Assembly (NCBI GenBank): GCA_963920665.1
Contig: OY987265.1
Location: forward strand, 42,041,001-42,105,000
Reading direction: 5' to 3'
DNA from: Straminergon stramineum
Lineage: Eukaryota > Streptophyta > Bryopsida > Hypnales > Calliergonaceae
DNA length: 64,000 nt
Part shown: in pieces, positions 23,957 through 36,451 of the stretch
Layout of the letters: each line of letters opens with the position of its first letter
Numbering within the stretch: the first letter of the stretch is position 1
Made by a program: the position numbers and the translations under genes
Notes under the pieces: model-generated
Databases searched by the model: none
What the model saw: the letters and a program-made list of their open reading frames with translations, nothing else
Told to the model about the DNA's origin: nothing

Positions 23957-24033
23957 AAAATGGTTACCTTAATCATTTGTTTCAAAAACTTAATTAATTG
24001 ATTAATTTAAAAACCAAAAAAATGGTTAACTTA
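23957..24033 (+). mobile_element. Probable short retroposon insertion with 15-bp target duplication
   Basis: Near-perfect direct repeats AAAATGGTTACCTTA (23957-23971) and AAAATGGTTAACTTA (24019-24033) flank a 47-bp insert. The insert begins ATCATTTGTTTCAAAAAC, the same tail word as the other retroposons here, and ends A-rich. Confidence 0.55.
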
Positions 24034-25449
24034 CCGTACCTCAATTCGCAAGGACAAGTGCGAATTCAATGATGGCTTACTTTTGTATGTGAGCTGGGTA
24101 TGGAAGTTGACAGGAGATTTCATATGTTTGCTAACCGAAACCAGGTGCTCCTGTAAGTTATTCTATTGCACTCAGACATGTCTGTACCATTCGACCGGTC
24201 CTTCGAAAATGATTTTTAAAATCAATCGACAACATGGGTATTAACTTGTCGAGTAGTCCAAGGAATAATTAACCGTACATGATCCCGACAGTTACACTTC
24301 TGTAGAATTATGTGTTCAATGCCATGCTAGTCAAGTGAAACGGATCCTTGATTCACGGCTTCACGCCCGCTCAAAAGGGAACTGAATGTGTCCTTCTCTT
24401 TAGTACTCCAATGCTAGAAAGTAGAAACCTCGTGTGTGCGATGCAAGTTTTTTTTAATTTTGGGGGTGGTTTTGAAGTTTGGAGTTTGAAATCTTGAAGT
24501 AAATGAAAGTAGGTTTTATTCTCGAGGTACGGGGGCCATTTTGCATCCTTGCAAAGGAGATTCGTACATTGAAAAAAATTGTCTTATTGATGATTCTTTA
24601 GTCAACCCCAAGTGATCCTTGAATTAATTCAGAAGTCTCTCCTAGGTATAGGTAATACTTTTGCAATATGGGGAGGACCTTTGATTAGTTATATAATGTT
24701 ATGAGACCAAAGTTATGCTTTAAAACCTTAAAAGATGTGTCTCCCATGACTAAGGTAGTCACTAAAAATGCTTTGATTATTGGACCAAAAGGTGCATTCT
24801 TTATTTCTACAATAAACAATCATATCACCCATCAACCACCTTTTGGCCTCATCTTCCTTTAAGTTGTTTTTTTAAAGTGCTTATTATAGGTCAAACTATT
24901 GTGCATGATCTCCCCCTTCAGTATAAAATTCCAAGAATGAACAATTGCACTCATATCCTACACTAAAAGATTCTTCATCATTCATTGGTCAAAAAGTGTT
25001 TGTAATGTTGTTTAAGGTTTAAATCCTAAAGCTCTACTACATCTGAAATGTTTTTTAGCTATGTTTGAGGCATCCGCAATAGAGTGGCATATTTTGTTTC
25101 TTTTCTCTCAATTTCTTTTGGAGATTCAAAAATCAAATGCTTCTTTAGGGAATCTAATTTTGACAAAGATCAATAGGTTGGTTAATAGGTAGTATTTTTA
25201 CACCAATTTGGGCATGTGAAGTTGAGGATTACTTTACTTTGAAAATTTGCATGCTTTATGTAATTTGAGGCTCTACAAAAATTTGAAGCCTTTAGATCTT
25301 CTAGCAAAGTAGAATTTGAGTCATGGGGCTTGAAAGCTTGACATGGTGTTGAAGAAGGATAATGACCGAATTGGAAACTATCCTATTAGTATAATAAGTT
25401 CGTTCCAAGGGAGATTGTCAAGTAGGATAACTCTATGCTAATAGGTTCT
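24034..25449. other. Intergenic sequence without a recognised gene
   Basis: Nothing supported. Composition becomes more AT-rich to the right. Confidence 0.45.
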
Positions 25450-26350
25450 ATATCTAAAATCAAGTATCTTGACTTATTCAATAACCCAACTTGGAATTCT
25501 ATACCCCAAAACATAACTACAACGACATTGCAAACTCAATTTGGATGTTGACTTAAATTAGTACAAGTCACATTCCATCAAACACACCAATTCAGCTTAA
25601 ATACTCTATTATTTTTATTTCTGAATTGGTGATTAAATCACCATTACAAACAATATTTTTCTCTTTATTCTCCACTCACTTTCTCATTCTTCTCAGCACA
25701 CTTCATTACAAACTTCTCCCAATTGCAAACATCCAACTAGGACATAGACACACAATCCCAAAACACTCAAACGTCACACATCCAATAAATTAACGTACAC
25801 ACACACAACCAACTTGGAAACACTTCCAAAACAAAGAAATACACAGCACTACTTGGCTGGGACTCCAACTGGAACTCTCTTCAGTGGGTAAAGACAAATG
25901 ACATCAAAATCAGACCAAATAGGAATTCCAAACTTGGTGGTTACCAATTTCGAAGAGACAACCCAACTACCATCTAACTACCAAATTAGAACTACCAAGG
26001 CAACTGTACAACTACACATAAAATATCCAAATTGGAATTAACTTCTAAACAATCAACCAACTGGACTTGACACACACACCACTTAAAAATCCGACTTAGA
26101 CTAAATCAGCACCCCATTTGGATTACAGACCAGAAAATTCGAAATCTAATTGGAAAGCCAAATTGTTCCAATTAGGAAATCACCCATCCAAATCAGTACA
26201 AACATTCATTAAAAATCCATTCACCATCCAAAAACACACCAAATTAGATTCAACCAGCCCAATAAAACACACAATTAAGACACAAAATATGCAAACAACT
26301 AGTCAAAAACAATAAAAGACACCTCAAAATCAACCCAAAATTTACAAGAA
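25450..26350. repeat. A/C-rich region with a recurring degenerate (C/A)AA(C/A)TTGGA motif
   Basis: The plus strand is strongly A+C-biased over about 900 bp. Words such as CAACTTGGAA, CAACTGGAAC, AAATTGGAATT, CAACTGGACTT and CTAATTGGAAA recur every 25-60 bp. It looks like a decayed satellite or a strand-asymmetric transposon relic. The period is not constant enough for a confident unit. Confidence 0.4.
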
Positions 26351-29300
26351 AAAATCCTAATCGGCATTCTACACATGGTCACATTGTCAAAAGCTTGAGC
26401 AACTCTTAATAAAAACATTATATAGCTCTTTGCTCAGTCATATCTCACACATGTATTACTTTTAAATCCATGTTTTTTCATGCAAAAACCATATACTACT
26501 AATAGTCAAGAATAAAATCCTATGGTTACAAATTCCAAAAAGTAGATAAATTTTGATTTATAGACTTATTTTTAGAAGATGTTGTTTCTTGGCAATTTTA
26601 GGAGTATTCTCTAATTAATTTTTGACCCAAGAAATTTTTGGGATCAACTAAACAAAAATTGTAGGTATAATAATTCTTCAAAAAAACATTTAAGGAAAAG
26701 AGTTGTAAAACTGAGATAAACACAAAATTGCTAATAACTTTCAATCCAAATGGCAAGAGTGTTATAGCATTGGTTTTATTGTAGATTGTATCATTTTAAT
26801 CTTTTTTTTTAAATGTTAAAAATAGAGTGAAATTTATTTTTTTTGGTGAAGTTCATTGATTAGTTGAACAATGAAACTTCTCATGACCATCATTTTTTTA
26901 ATCAAAATATAATGGTCTAAACTTTTTTGTATACAAATATACATTGATCTACAAAGCAATCCCATATTTTAGGGGATCTCTTTTTGGATGCCTCAAGGTA
27001 CCTAAATATGTTTAAAAAAACCCTTTTCGATCACTTACAAGAAATACAAAAAATAAAGCTTGATGTAAAGAAGTTAATAGCTAGGATTTACAAAAAAAAC
27101 AAAAAAAATTCAAATAGTCCAAATGAATCACTACCACACTCCAAAAAAATGAGCAAAACTTGCATCATAAATATTCATATTATTCACCTAAATGAGTCAT
27201 AATATTTTCTATATTTTTTCTTTTTTAATAGATTAAAATAATCATAGATTGTAATGATTTTATATCCAAATTGTAGAAGTTTCTATAATGCTCATTGACT
27301 CTCTTTAATATCATCATTCATAATTTTGATGGATACTATTCATCCCAGTGTGATTGAAATTTCAATTAATGAAAAATGCTAGTTGTAATTTGATTGAGAG
27401 ACTATTAGGGGCCCATTTATAGGTTCTTGAAATGGACAAAATGTTTGAAATTGGCCTTCCTACCTTATTTTACATAATTGTTGAGAATGAAGACTCAAGA
27501 TGTTAAGACTAAATTTATCATTAGAAAATGAAGCTAACAAAAAAGTTTGAGCACTTTTTCAAAAACAAGACTTAAATCCCACAATTTTGAAAATATTTTA
27601 GTCATGAAGTAAGGAAATTGCATTATAAACTATCCTTACAAAATGAAATTAACAAGTAAAATCTCTAAAATGGTAAGTTGAATGCATAATGAGTTTAAAA
27701 AGGGCATGACTAATGTGGAGTTGGTGGCCATTTTTTTGGTAAATAGGGTTGTTCATGGAATTGTACATGTTTAAAACAATAATTTTGTGATGTTTTTTTA
27801 ACATCTTTTATAGAAAACTTTTTGATACTATAGATGTCTTTTCTTAGTGTGCATCATATGGATTTTAGATACACATTGAAGCTAGTCATATGGAATTATG
27901 ATCTTTTGCAACCTTGACCTTTTGAAAGGTTAAAAACAAATTCTTTGTCCTTCCAATTTTTTTTGTAAGAATTTCTATTTCTCATCATTAAATTTTGCCA
28001 AAGATTTTTTCTTGCATTCTAGTGTACTATGGAGCTCATAGGATTGACTTTAGTTGATGTTATCTTATAGATCCTTCCAACTTATCTCTACATGTTCTAG
28101 ACCACTAAATGTGTTGTGGGTAAAATGGGAAAAGATTAGAATGTGTAATGCAGGGGAGATAAATGTGGAAATTATTTGAATTTTTTCAATCCTCAATCCA
28201 CAAGTTAAGCCTGAAAGCATGGTTTTGTAAAAACATTAGACTAAAGAAAATAATATGTATAATTGCAACGAATTTGTCCTATTTCAAATCCACTCTACAA
28301 TTTTTTTGAATGAAATTGCAATGCAATCTCTGCCCCAAGTTCTTGTGTATTTGAGGATGCATCTCCAAGTGTCCTTAATACTAAAAACCCAAGTCTTGCA
28401 ATGTCCCCTTTGCACAAGAACTCACTAAAAGCCCTTTGCATCCACACCCTACACCCCCACCTCCTGGATATGTAGGGGTTAAATAACAAGTATCTATAAT
28501 TTTCTGATCACCCACCGTACATGAAGTTACCGTACCCAAAGGTTTGATTTGGCACTAATGTGTCGAAATTGAATTTCCACATCAAATTCTCAAGGTTCCA
28601 CATCCATTCACACCAATCACAAGATGACATGTGACACTTTTTACAAAATTCTCTAATACTTTTTGCCGAATCTAACCTTGACCTTCACTAAGGGTACTAC
28701 CATACTCAATTTTCATTGGTATGTTCCACTTTGTTCAGTTGACTGTTACTTGATATTAAAATATTATCGGTACTTAACAAGTTGCCTGAAGTTTTGATTC
28801 CGGATTGACACTTTGAATTCCTGAAAATGAACTTGCTCATCTAACTTAGTAGCGCCTCTCAGTAGCCATTCATTGATCTTCCCACATACGAAATTCGCGT
28901 AAGTTAAGTTACTCAGCACAATTTGCCTGTTTACTCACGTATTGCCATTTTTTTTTTGCTTCCAAAAATAATTTAAAAAAACTCAAGGCTTAGAAAGTTC
29001 ATATTATTACAGTCATACTAAGGGCTCTTTCCACATAATTTTACAGTTAAAAACTGTTGCAGCATGACAAATTCATTGTAAGCTTTGAGTTAGATTTTGT
29101 GACAGGATTTACAGGAACTAGGTTACATAAAAATATTCTAAATGCATTTGTTATTGGATGTTAAGTAAAGTTAAGCTTACTGCATTGGGGGGGTTTCAAA
29201 CATGTGCATCATTCTGTGTATGATATCCACGAGAGGCTTTTTTAATTACCATTGCAATAATTTTCTTACACGACTTGTCAGGACGCAAGCTTAACGTACT

Positions 29301-30104
29301 TCTTGTATGAGTTTACCTTTTCGATTTGATTTCCACAAACCTTCCGTTCAAGCTCAGGTATCTGCGCGGGTATTGTGGAAGGTGGTCCAGGGTGCTTCTA
29401 GAAGCTTAGTTGAGCCCGAAAAGTCCCACTTGAGGTCTTTTTTCCATATCAAAAAACACTCAAAACTGCCATTTTTATTGCAGAGAGCAAAAAAAAAGTA
29501 AGAAATGACTTTTAAAAAAAAAATTTAACTGCAAGATCTTGCACTAATATTACTAGTGCAAGAATGTGTGGAAGAAATTTGAATTTTTTTTGTTTGTGTA
29601 GATTGCAAGATATTTGTGTTTCAAGGGATGGAAACAAGGATTTTTTTTACCTTTGTTTGTATGAATAGAGCATAAGATTTTGTATCTTCTATACACAATT
29701 TTTTTGTATTTAAAATTTTGATTTGAAAAAAATTAGGTTGATGACTTAAGTTGAGAATCTTTGAGTATAACAAAACAAGACAAACAAACTTGATTTTCAT
29801 CCTTTAATGTTTTTTTAAGAAGAAGTACATATGAGATAGAAGGAAAAACTAAGGTGGAATTGAAACACACCAAAAGCAACAACAAGACTTTTTCTAGCAA
29901 GCAAATTGAACCTTGTTGAATTTTCTATTTTTTTAATATTCTAAAGATTGAGTTTAAAGAAAACCCAATACATAGTATTTCTTCAAGAAGATGCAATTAT
30001 CATTGCCTGAAAAGTAAGAAGTGCCATAACTTTCACATCACTAATAAAATGGAACTAAGTAAAGCTTTCCATGTAGACAAAAATATAATCTATTATAAAC
30101 AAAT
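26351..30104. other. Long AT-rich desert
   Basis: No gene, RNA gene or bounded repeat could be supported. A GTAGGGGTTAA word ending at 28,487 may be one end of a TTAA-flanked element. Slightly GC-richer sequence occurs near 28,800-29,420. Confidence 0.45.
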
Positions 30105-31230
30105 TTTTATTTTATTTTAAAACAAATGAAATGAAATTTCATTACAAAGTCATAGTACAAGATTGCCAACAAGGGAAACAAACAAACAAACAAATGACAC
30201 ACAACCTGACATACAACCAAAGGAAGAACAATTGATGGAGCAAGTCACAAGAAGTGCCCTAGAGGCCCTTCGCAAGTTGCCATTACAACACAAACTACTA
30301 AGTTGAACACATCAAGGATCAACTTCAAGGGGGCTCAAAGACAAATCTAATTTAAAAGGCCCAAGACCATCCTTGATGTTGGATGGCTTCCATTTTGTCA
30401 AAGATCTCCTTCTTGCACCTACATTTGATGAAGTTGTCTATGAGCTTTCACTAGGCAAGCAAAGCTCAAAATTGTTTACTAATAACGTGGTCCCACTTTC
30501 CTCTCTAGTATTGTTTTGCAATAGGTACTTAGGTGACCACATAAAGTTATTGAAAATCATATCGTTACATTGCAACCAAAGAGAGATTTCCACCAAGTGA
30601 GGCCTTGGTGCCATATGAGGGCTACCATGTCCCTTTGGTGATGCACCCAAAGATGAGAGTGTTCATGATGTGCATGGTCCACTACTATACCCATTCCATA
30701 GATAGGCATTCCTAGAAGTAGTGTAGTATTGTTTCTTCCACTCGCCGAGGACACATTGGGCACTAAGTGTCTATAGTGCCATCAATCCTTCCTCTCCAAT
30801 GATTCCCAACTACAAACCTTTGCCAAATCAACCACAAGAGCCCCACTTCCTTCCTTGTTCTTTCTTTTGCCCCTATTGTTTCCCAATGAAGACGAAAATC
30901 GTTGGAGAGGGCACCTCTCTATTTTAGTGTTATTGGATTGGGTACTTGGTGGTATTTGGTGATGTTTCATCAAGAGTTTACACCTAATAGTGGCTATGTA
31001 TTCCATTAAAGGAATGCTTTGGCCATTGTTGTGTCACTCAAATTTGCTAGAGTTCCATGCAAGTTGATCAATTCAACTACAATGAAGGTGAGTCCTTGGT
31101 TTTTTTGGGCCTCTTGTGATCTGGTCAACCTTTCTTTTGTGAAAGGTTCCAAAAGTGGCACTCATGTCCCTCATTTCTTCAAGTCTTATGGTGGCACAAA
31201 GAATTTTGTGTCCAATCTTGAGGTAATATG
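30105..31230 (-). pseudogene. Decayed LINE: 3' part of a reverse-transcriptase ORF with zf-RVT-like motif
   Basis: On the minus strand the 3' end, near 30,105, carries an A-rich tail after AATGAAATTTCATTTCATTT. Upstream, a minus-strand frame reads GLLWLIWQRFVVGNHWRGR and then a zinc-knuckle-like stretch at 30705-30762: CPMC, seven residues, ET, H and EC. This matches the layout of the zf-RVT domain found at the C-terminus of plant LINE polyproteins (CPxC..EExxxHxxxxC). The frame is broken by several TAG codons where Trp, Gln or Arg would be expected, which fits C-to-T or G-to-A decay. The reverse-transcriptase catalytic part is not recognisable, and the 5' limit is uncertain. The other minus and plus frames here are shadows. 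Confidence 0.6.
30177..30193. repeat. (AAAC)n short tandem run in the LINE relic
   Basis: Four tandem AAAC/AACA units, lying in the 3' untranslated part of the relic. Confidence 0.7.
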
Positions 31231-31741
31231 AGCTTATTGAATATTCCATTCAAGTATTCCATGAGAAAACTTTGGAACTTTAGAGATTAAGTTATCCCAA
31301 ATCCATAATTATAAAGGCTCAAATTAAACCCCAATAGAGTGGTTCTATTTCCATGCAATCTTTGTTTTTGAGTTCAATTTCATTATATTTAAATTTCATA
31401 GTAATATTTTTCTTACATGAGACTATGTGTTTGCTATCAATGTAAAAAATCTCTATAAGAATTTTGAATAAATTATAATTGTTATATCTTTAAGCCAATA
31501 AGTGAAAAGATATTGGTAAATCTAAAAAATGACAATACAAATAGTTTGAAATTTCTCTAACATGTTAGAGTAGCCAAGATAAATTGAAGGTAAAAAAATT
31601 TCAAGATTTTTTACTTATTGTTTTTAATACCCAAAACACACTTGATGATGACCTTGAAGTCAAATCAGTATCATCAATATTAAGTTTTTCAAATTACCTT
31701 GATTTAAGAAAAAATTATGTACACAAGATTTTATCATTAGA
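31231..31741. other. AT-rich intergenic sequence
   Basis: No feature recognised. Confidence 0.5.
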
Positions 31742-31742
31742 A

Positions 31743-31816
<74 letters not shown>

Positions 31817-31817
31817 A
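31742..31817. repeat. (TA)n microsatellite followed by (CA)n
   Basis: About 68 bp of alternating T and A, interrupted once by TG, then a short CA run. Open frames through it (Ile-Tyr repeats) are artefacts. Confidence 0.95.
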
Positions 31818-32269
31818 ATGATTTGAGATTTTGAAAAAAAAATAAAGATTAGAATGAAAAAGATATTTTGTAATGTAAACTTGAAAAATAATTGTACAGA
31901 ACAAAAAGTACGAATGAAATACATATAAGATTATAATATTTGGAATTTAGTAGATGTAGATTTCAATTGCAATAGCTCGTTGAATAATTGACATTTTTCA
32001 AAGTTTTGGAATGGAATGCAAAGGTAACTTATCAGGCTAAAATCAAAACAAAAAAATGAATAAATTGAAAGTTACAATCAAGTTTGACCAAGATGTGTCC
32101 ACCTAACCTTAGGATTGAATATAAGACAACATCATCCACACTAAGAGCTTTCTCTACGGGATTGCTTTTGATCAATGGCAATTGCAATGGGTAATGGGGC
32201 TCATTTTTAGGGCCCATTATAATCATACAATTAATAGAAGATTGTTATTCTTAAGTTTTTGAAATTTGA

Positions 32270-32603
32270 GCCTGTATAGGATTAATAGTGGTCTCAACCA
32301 AAGTTATGAGTAACAATAATGAAGTCAATTAGGAATTGTGGCCACTATAGGATGAATAATAGCCTCAACCAAAGTTCAGAGGGACATTGATGAAGTAAGT
32401 AAGTGATTGTGACCACTATAGGATGAATATTGGCCATAATAAAAGTTGTAAGTGACACTAATGAAGTGAGTTACTGATAGTGTACACTCACGTGTTTATG
32501 TGTCGCCACTATGGATTGAATTATAGCTTCAATTAAAGTTCTAAGTGACACGAATGAAGTGATTTAGTGACTATGTACACTCTTGCGTTTTTGAGTAGAC
32601 AAT
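32270..32603. repeat. Tandem repeat, four units of about 69-93 bp
   Basis: Four direct copies share the order CCACTATAGGATGAAT, CTCAACCAAAGTT, AAGTGACA and AATGAAGTGAGTTA. The first two are about 69-71 bp. The last two carry an extra segment of about 22 bp (ACACTCACGTGTTTATG and ACACTCTTGCGTTTTTG). The array therefore probably grew by duplicating single units and later a longer variant. Confidence 0.8.
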
Positions 32604-34080
32604 CACTCAAATGTGTCAATATGTCAAATCCTCAATTAAAAAATTGAAGCCAAATACCCTAGTTCATTTATATTTAGGTTGTTAACAATTGTGTACATAT
32701 GGGATAATCCTTATGAGCAATTTGTTTACATATCTCTATAAACCCCATATCAATGTATGTAGTTGCATTCAATCCAATAAGAACCCACTCAATTGGTTAT
32801 TTTAAAAAATTTTAAATTTTTGTAATCCCTTAGACTAGTCACTATCTTTGATGGTTTGATTGGTATTTTTGAGGGGATTGTGATAAAGATAGGAACCTCC
32901 ACCTTTTAGCTATAAAAACGTACCAAAAGTGATCATTTAAGGCCCTTTATGGTATGTTTCTATTAGGGAGAGATAATGACAATTATAGGTGGATAAGGTA
33001 CGGTGTTCTAGTGACTCTTTTGGAATATTTTGGGAATACACTTTGAAAATTAATAAAAATCCAACAAACTGTGCCTAAAACAATACAATTTCACTTGCTT
33101 TTGTAGTATCTTCCTTTAGTTATTTGTCAAAAAATTATAATTATTCATCCTTTTCATTTGGGTATGGCATCCATTTTGACAACCATTCAATATTATTCTT
33201 GTTCACATATTGACAATTCATATTCATGTGGGGGGTTGGAAAGAAATACTTGTACTGTAATTGTTTGTTCTTGACTTCCAAAGTAAATGAATTTATGGCC
33301 ACAACAATTGGGTAATGTTTCTTAAGGTTTTTACATTATGATTAAGGTACATATTACTATTCTACACCTTGTATAATTGTCATAATTCTCCAAAATATTT
33401 TGCCATCAATACAAGGACCTAGATTGAATGTTAATTTTTTCATTTTGGAGGTTTTCAAGTAAAGTTCTTATGTCTAGAAAAATGAATTTGGAGTTGAAAA
33501 CAAAAAATTAAAACATTAAAATGATGAAACCTTTTACTTTGCGATTAAGTTCAAAGTGTACTTTCTATGTATCAATAAAAGTTGGGGGTATAGAATTAAA
33601 AAAAATTGAAATGTAATTGGATAACCAAAAGCTATTTGAAGGTTCAAAAATGGAGGAATTTTTTTATTAGATTTTTATTTTTAAATATTTAAAGAATTTA
33701 AAAACATGAATGTATTTATTTTTTTGAAGCTTTGAGTTAGCTTATATTTGTGCTTTTTTTTGGAGAAAGAATTTAGGCTTGAATTCTTAGAATGCATTAT
33801 TTTTTAGTAGTATTTTACATTTTGATATTTTGATATATTTTCAAAATTAATTTTTGAAATCTCATAATACTCCTAATACCCCTATATATAAGACAAAAAT
33901 AATAGGGATTTCTTGCAATGGTATTGTATTCAAATTTTGTTTGTTTGTGAATAACATTCCCTTGCATGTAGAAGATTTTTCTTAGAAGTCAATTCACATT
34001 ATATTCGAAATGGGTAATTAGAATATTATATTATGCCATGTCATTGGAAAAATGAGCTTCTTCATTACTTAATCCTTTGG
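32604..34080. other. AT-rich intergenic sequence
   Basis: No feature recognised. Confidence 0.5.
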
Positions 34081-34648
34081 TTAACCCCTAAAGGACCAAG
34101 TGTCTATTCAACATACACAAAAAATCTCCGGTAGGTTCCTACAAAGTCATTTTGGGTCAGATATTCACAAAATTTGGACATAATGTATAGCCATGTATCC
34201 CCTTTCTAGAAATATAATTTTTTTCCGATTGAGTGCTTAGATCAAAAGTTATGTTGTCCTAAATTTTGCGAGTAGCTTTGGGCAACATGTGCAAAACTCT
34301 TCCTATGATTTTGAAATTTGGTGGGTATGTATTTTACATGACACAAGATGGAAACATCAAAGAAAGAACCATGTTTAGTGTAAGAATCTCATTGTAAGAG
34401 TTAAAGTTTGTAGGCCATATTGGATAAGGTTGGAAAAAAAACTTTTTCATCTAACTTCAAACGTTATAATCTTTCAATCTATGTGGTCAAAGTTTCTAAT
34501 TTTTTTTCAAAATGTTCCCAAAGAAGTTCAATACAAGTTTTTTGGGTTGAATTTTGAAAAAAAAAATTCATTTTTTTCTTGCAGCCCTAAAGAGTCGCAA
34601 TTTTTGACAATTTTTGCCCAAAATGTGCTATGGTCCTCTAGGGATTAA
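34081..34648. repeat. TTAA-flanked piggyBac-like element (560 bp)
   Basis: The element at 34085-34644 lies between TTAA at 34081-34084 and 34645-34648. The left end reads CCCCTAAAGGACCAAGTG. The right end in reverse complement reads TCCCTAGAGGACCATAGC. A TCAAAAGTTATGTTGTCC block recalls the CATAACTTTTGA block of the 6.5-kb element. Non-coding; the frame at 34430-34648 runs into the terminal repeat and is not a gene. Confidence 0.7.
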
Positions 34649-36451
34649 ATATCATACTCAATCCAATTGATTGGTTTTGATGAGCTTCGGAAAACCTCTA
34701 ATGTGTAAGGGTTAAACCTTTTTATGACGATCTCCTCTAAAACCAAATCATCAAAGAATACCCACAAACTTGTGAAAACATCATTGACTATTACGTACTT
34801 TTTATTCAATTCAAATTATGTCAAAGAGAAATTTGAACTTCTAGATTGGAAAAATTTAAGTATGTCACATTAGAGAGTTTTGTAGTTATAGTGCATCTTG
34901 CATAGATGGACAAAACATATACTCCCTCCAACATTAGAGTTGTGTAGACTTGCCAATTTTCATGGACAATTACAACTTTTGCAGACTCTAATTCACTTGA
35001 CATCCCATTGAAAAATGAAAGCATGCCCTACCTTTATAGATGTGTACATTTTTTTTCATTAATTAATTGCAAGCATTTAACTTTTAAATTACCAAATGGT
35101 GTTGCTTCCATATCTATAATAGGTGATATAAATCACCTAAGAAGCTACTAAAAAGACAACAAAATCTATAAATAGGAAAAAACAACAACAAATTGATTTT
35201 CTTAAACAACTTAAATGAGTTTTGAAAGCTATTATAATCAAGTAGTATCTAGCTTCCAAATTGTGTATTTTGAAATTTGAACACTTAAAGGGAAAATGAA
35301 AATTTTATTTAAATTCCAACAATTGAAGTTGAATAATCATCTCTCAATGTGAAAAGTCCCTTAGTTTACACCAACTTAGTAAAATTTAAAGTTATTTCTC
35401 TCCCTTATCTAAATAAGATATCACATACAATATAAAGGACCCTATCTTAAAACTCCATTTAAGATGCTTCAATACTTATGTGATTCTTCGTACTTGTTGG
35501 TTCTCAAACATACATATCATTTCACATTTGTCAAAAAAATATAAATTCAAGTCACAAATGTTAATCCACAAATGTTGGTCTAAAATCTCCCTTAAAAACC
35601 CCTAATGCTCTTCAAAAATAAAGTGAAGGAATTTTGTTTGTATTAAATATGATCCTAATGTGAATGACAATTAACAACACTCTATGAAATATATAAATTA
35701 AAACTATATTTGACATAAACTAGTAGATAGTGGATTCTCAATGCTAGGGCATGTCAACATTCAAATAAATTGAACAGAATTTCAGGAAGAACCTCCAAAT
35801 TGCAAACCCTATAGTAATTTCCTTTCTAAATCCAAGTGTAAATATGAAAAGCATCCAACATATCATAATGAGTCAAACACCTATTGTAAACTCATCAAAA
35901 ATAAAGTTGCTAATGTCAATTTTGCATGTCAAAATGGACATAATCCAAACCCAAACTGATACAAAAATCCAAACCCAAATTGACCTGAGTAGGAGCCTTA
36001 GCCCTTATGTGTTAGGGCAAATGTTTTTTGGATGATGGGAAAATAGGATTTGTGGAATATTAGGTTCATCAAATATTATAATCTCAAAATCTATATGGTG
36101 GATTCTCTTATAAAATGTAGATTCATACTCATTAGTAAGTTGGCTTCAAATCTCAACGGTGAAAACTTCTAGAACCAAATAGTTCTCAAATTGTTGTGGA
36201 TTTTTTAGATCCAACAAAAAAAAGCTCCTCACTTATGTTGTTCTCTTTATGACGCTCAAGGATGAAGCTTAATCCTTCATTTGAAAGGCCCTTAGGATCC
36301 TTCTATGCAACCCGTATTTAGCTCTACAACTCTTCAATCGTGACTTAATAGATGAGTTATGATACATTTTTATTTACATACTTCCATGATCATTAATTTG
36401 CTTTGTACTGAAAAATACCTGATCAAATACCACCAAATACATAATATGCTA
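34649..36451. other. AT-rich intergenic sequence up to the GC boundary
   Basis: No gene or bounded repeat recognised. Composition changes abruptly at about 36,452. Confidence 0.5.

Noticed and set aside
30373..30600. 75-codon plus-strand frame near 30.4 kb
   Set aside because: It is antisense to the minus-strand LINE relic, which explains the sequence better.
31584..31924. Ile-Tyr-rich frames on both strands
   Set aside because: Created by the (TA)n microsatellite.
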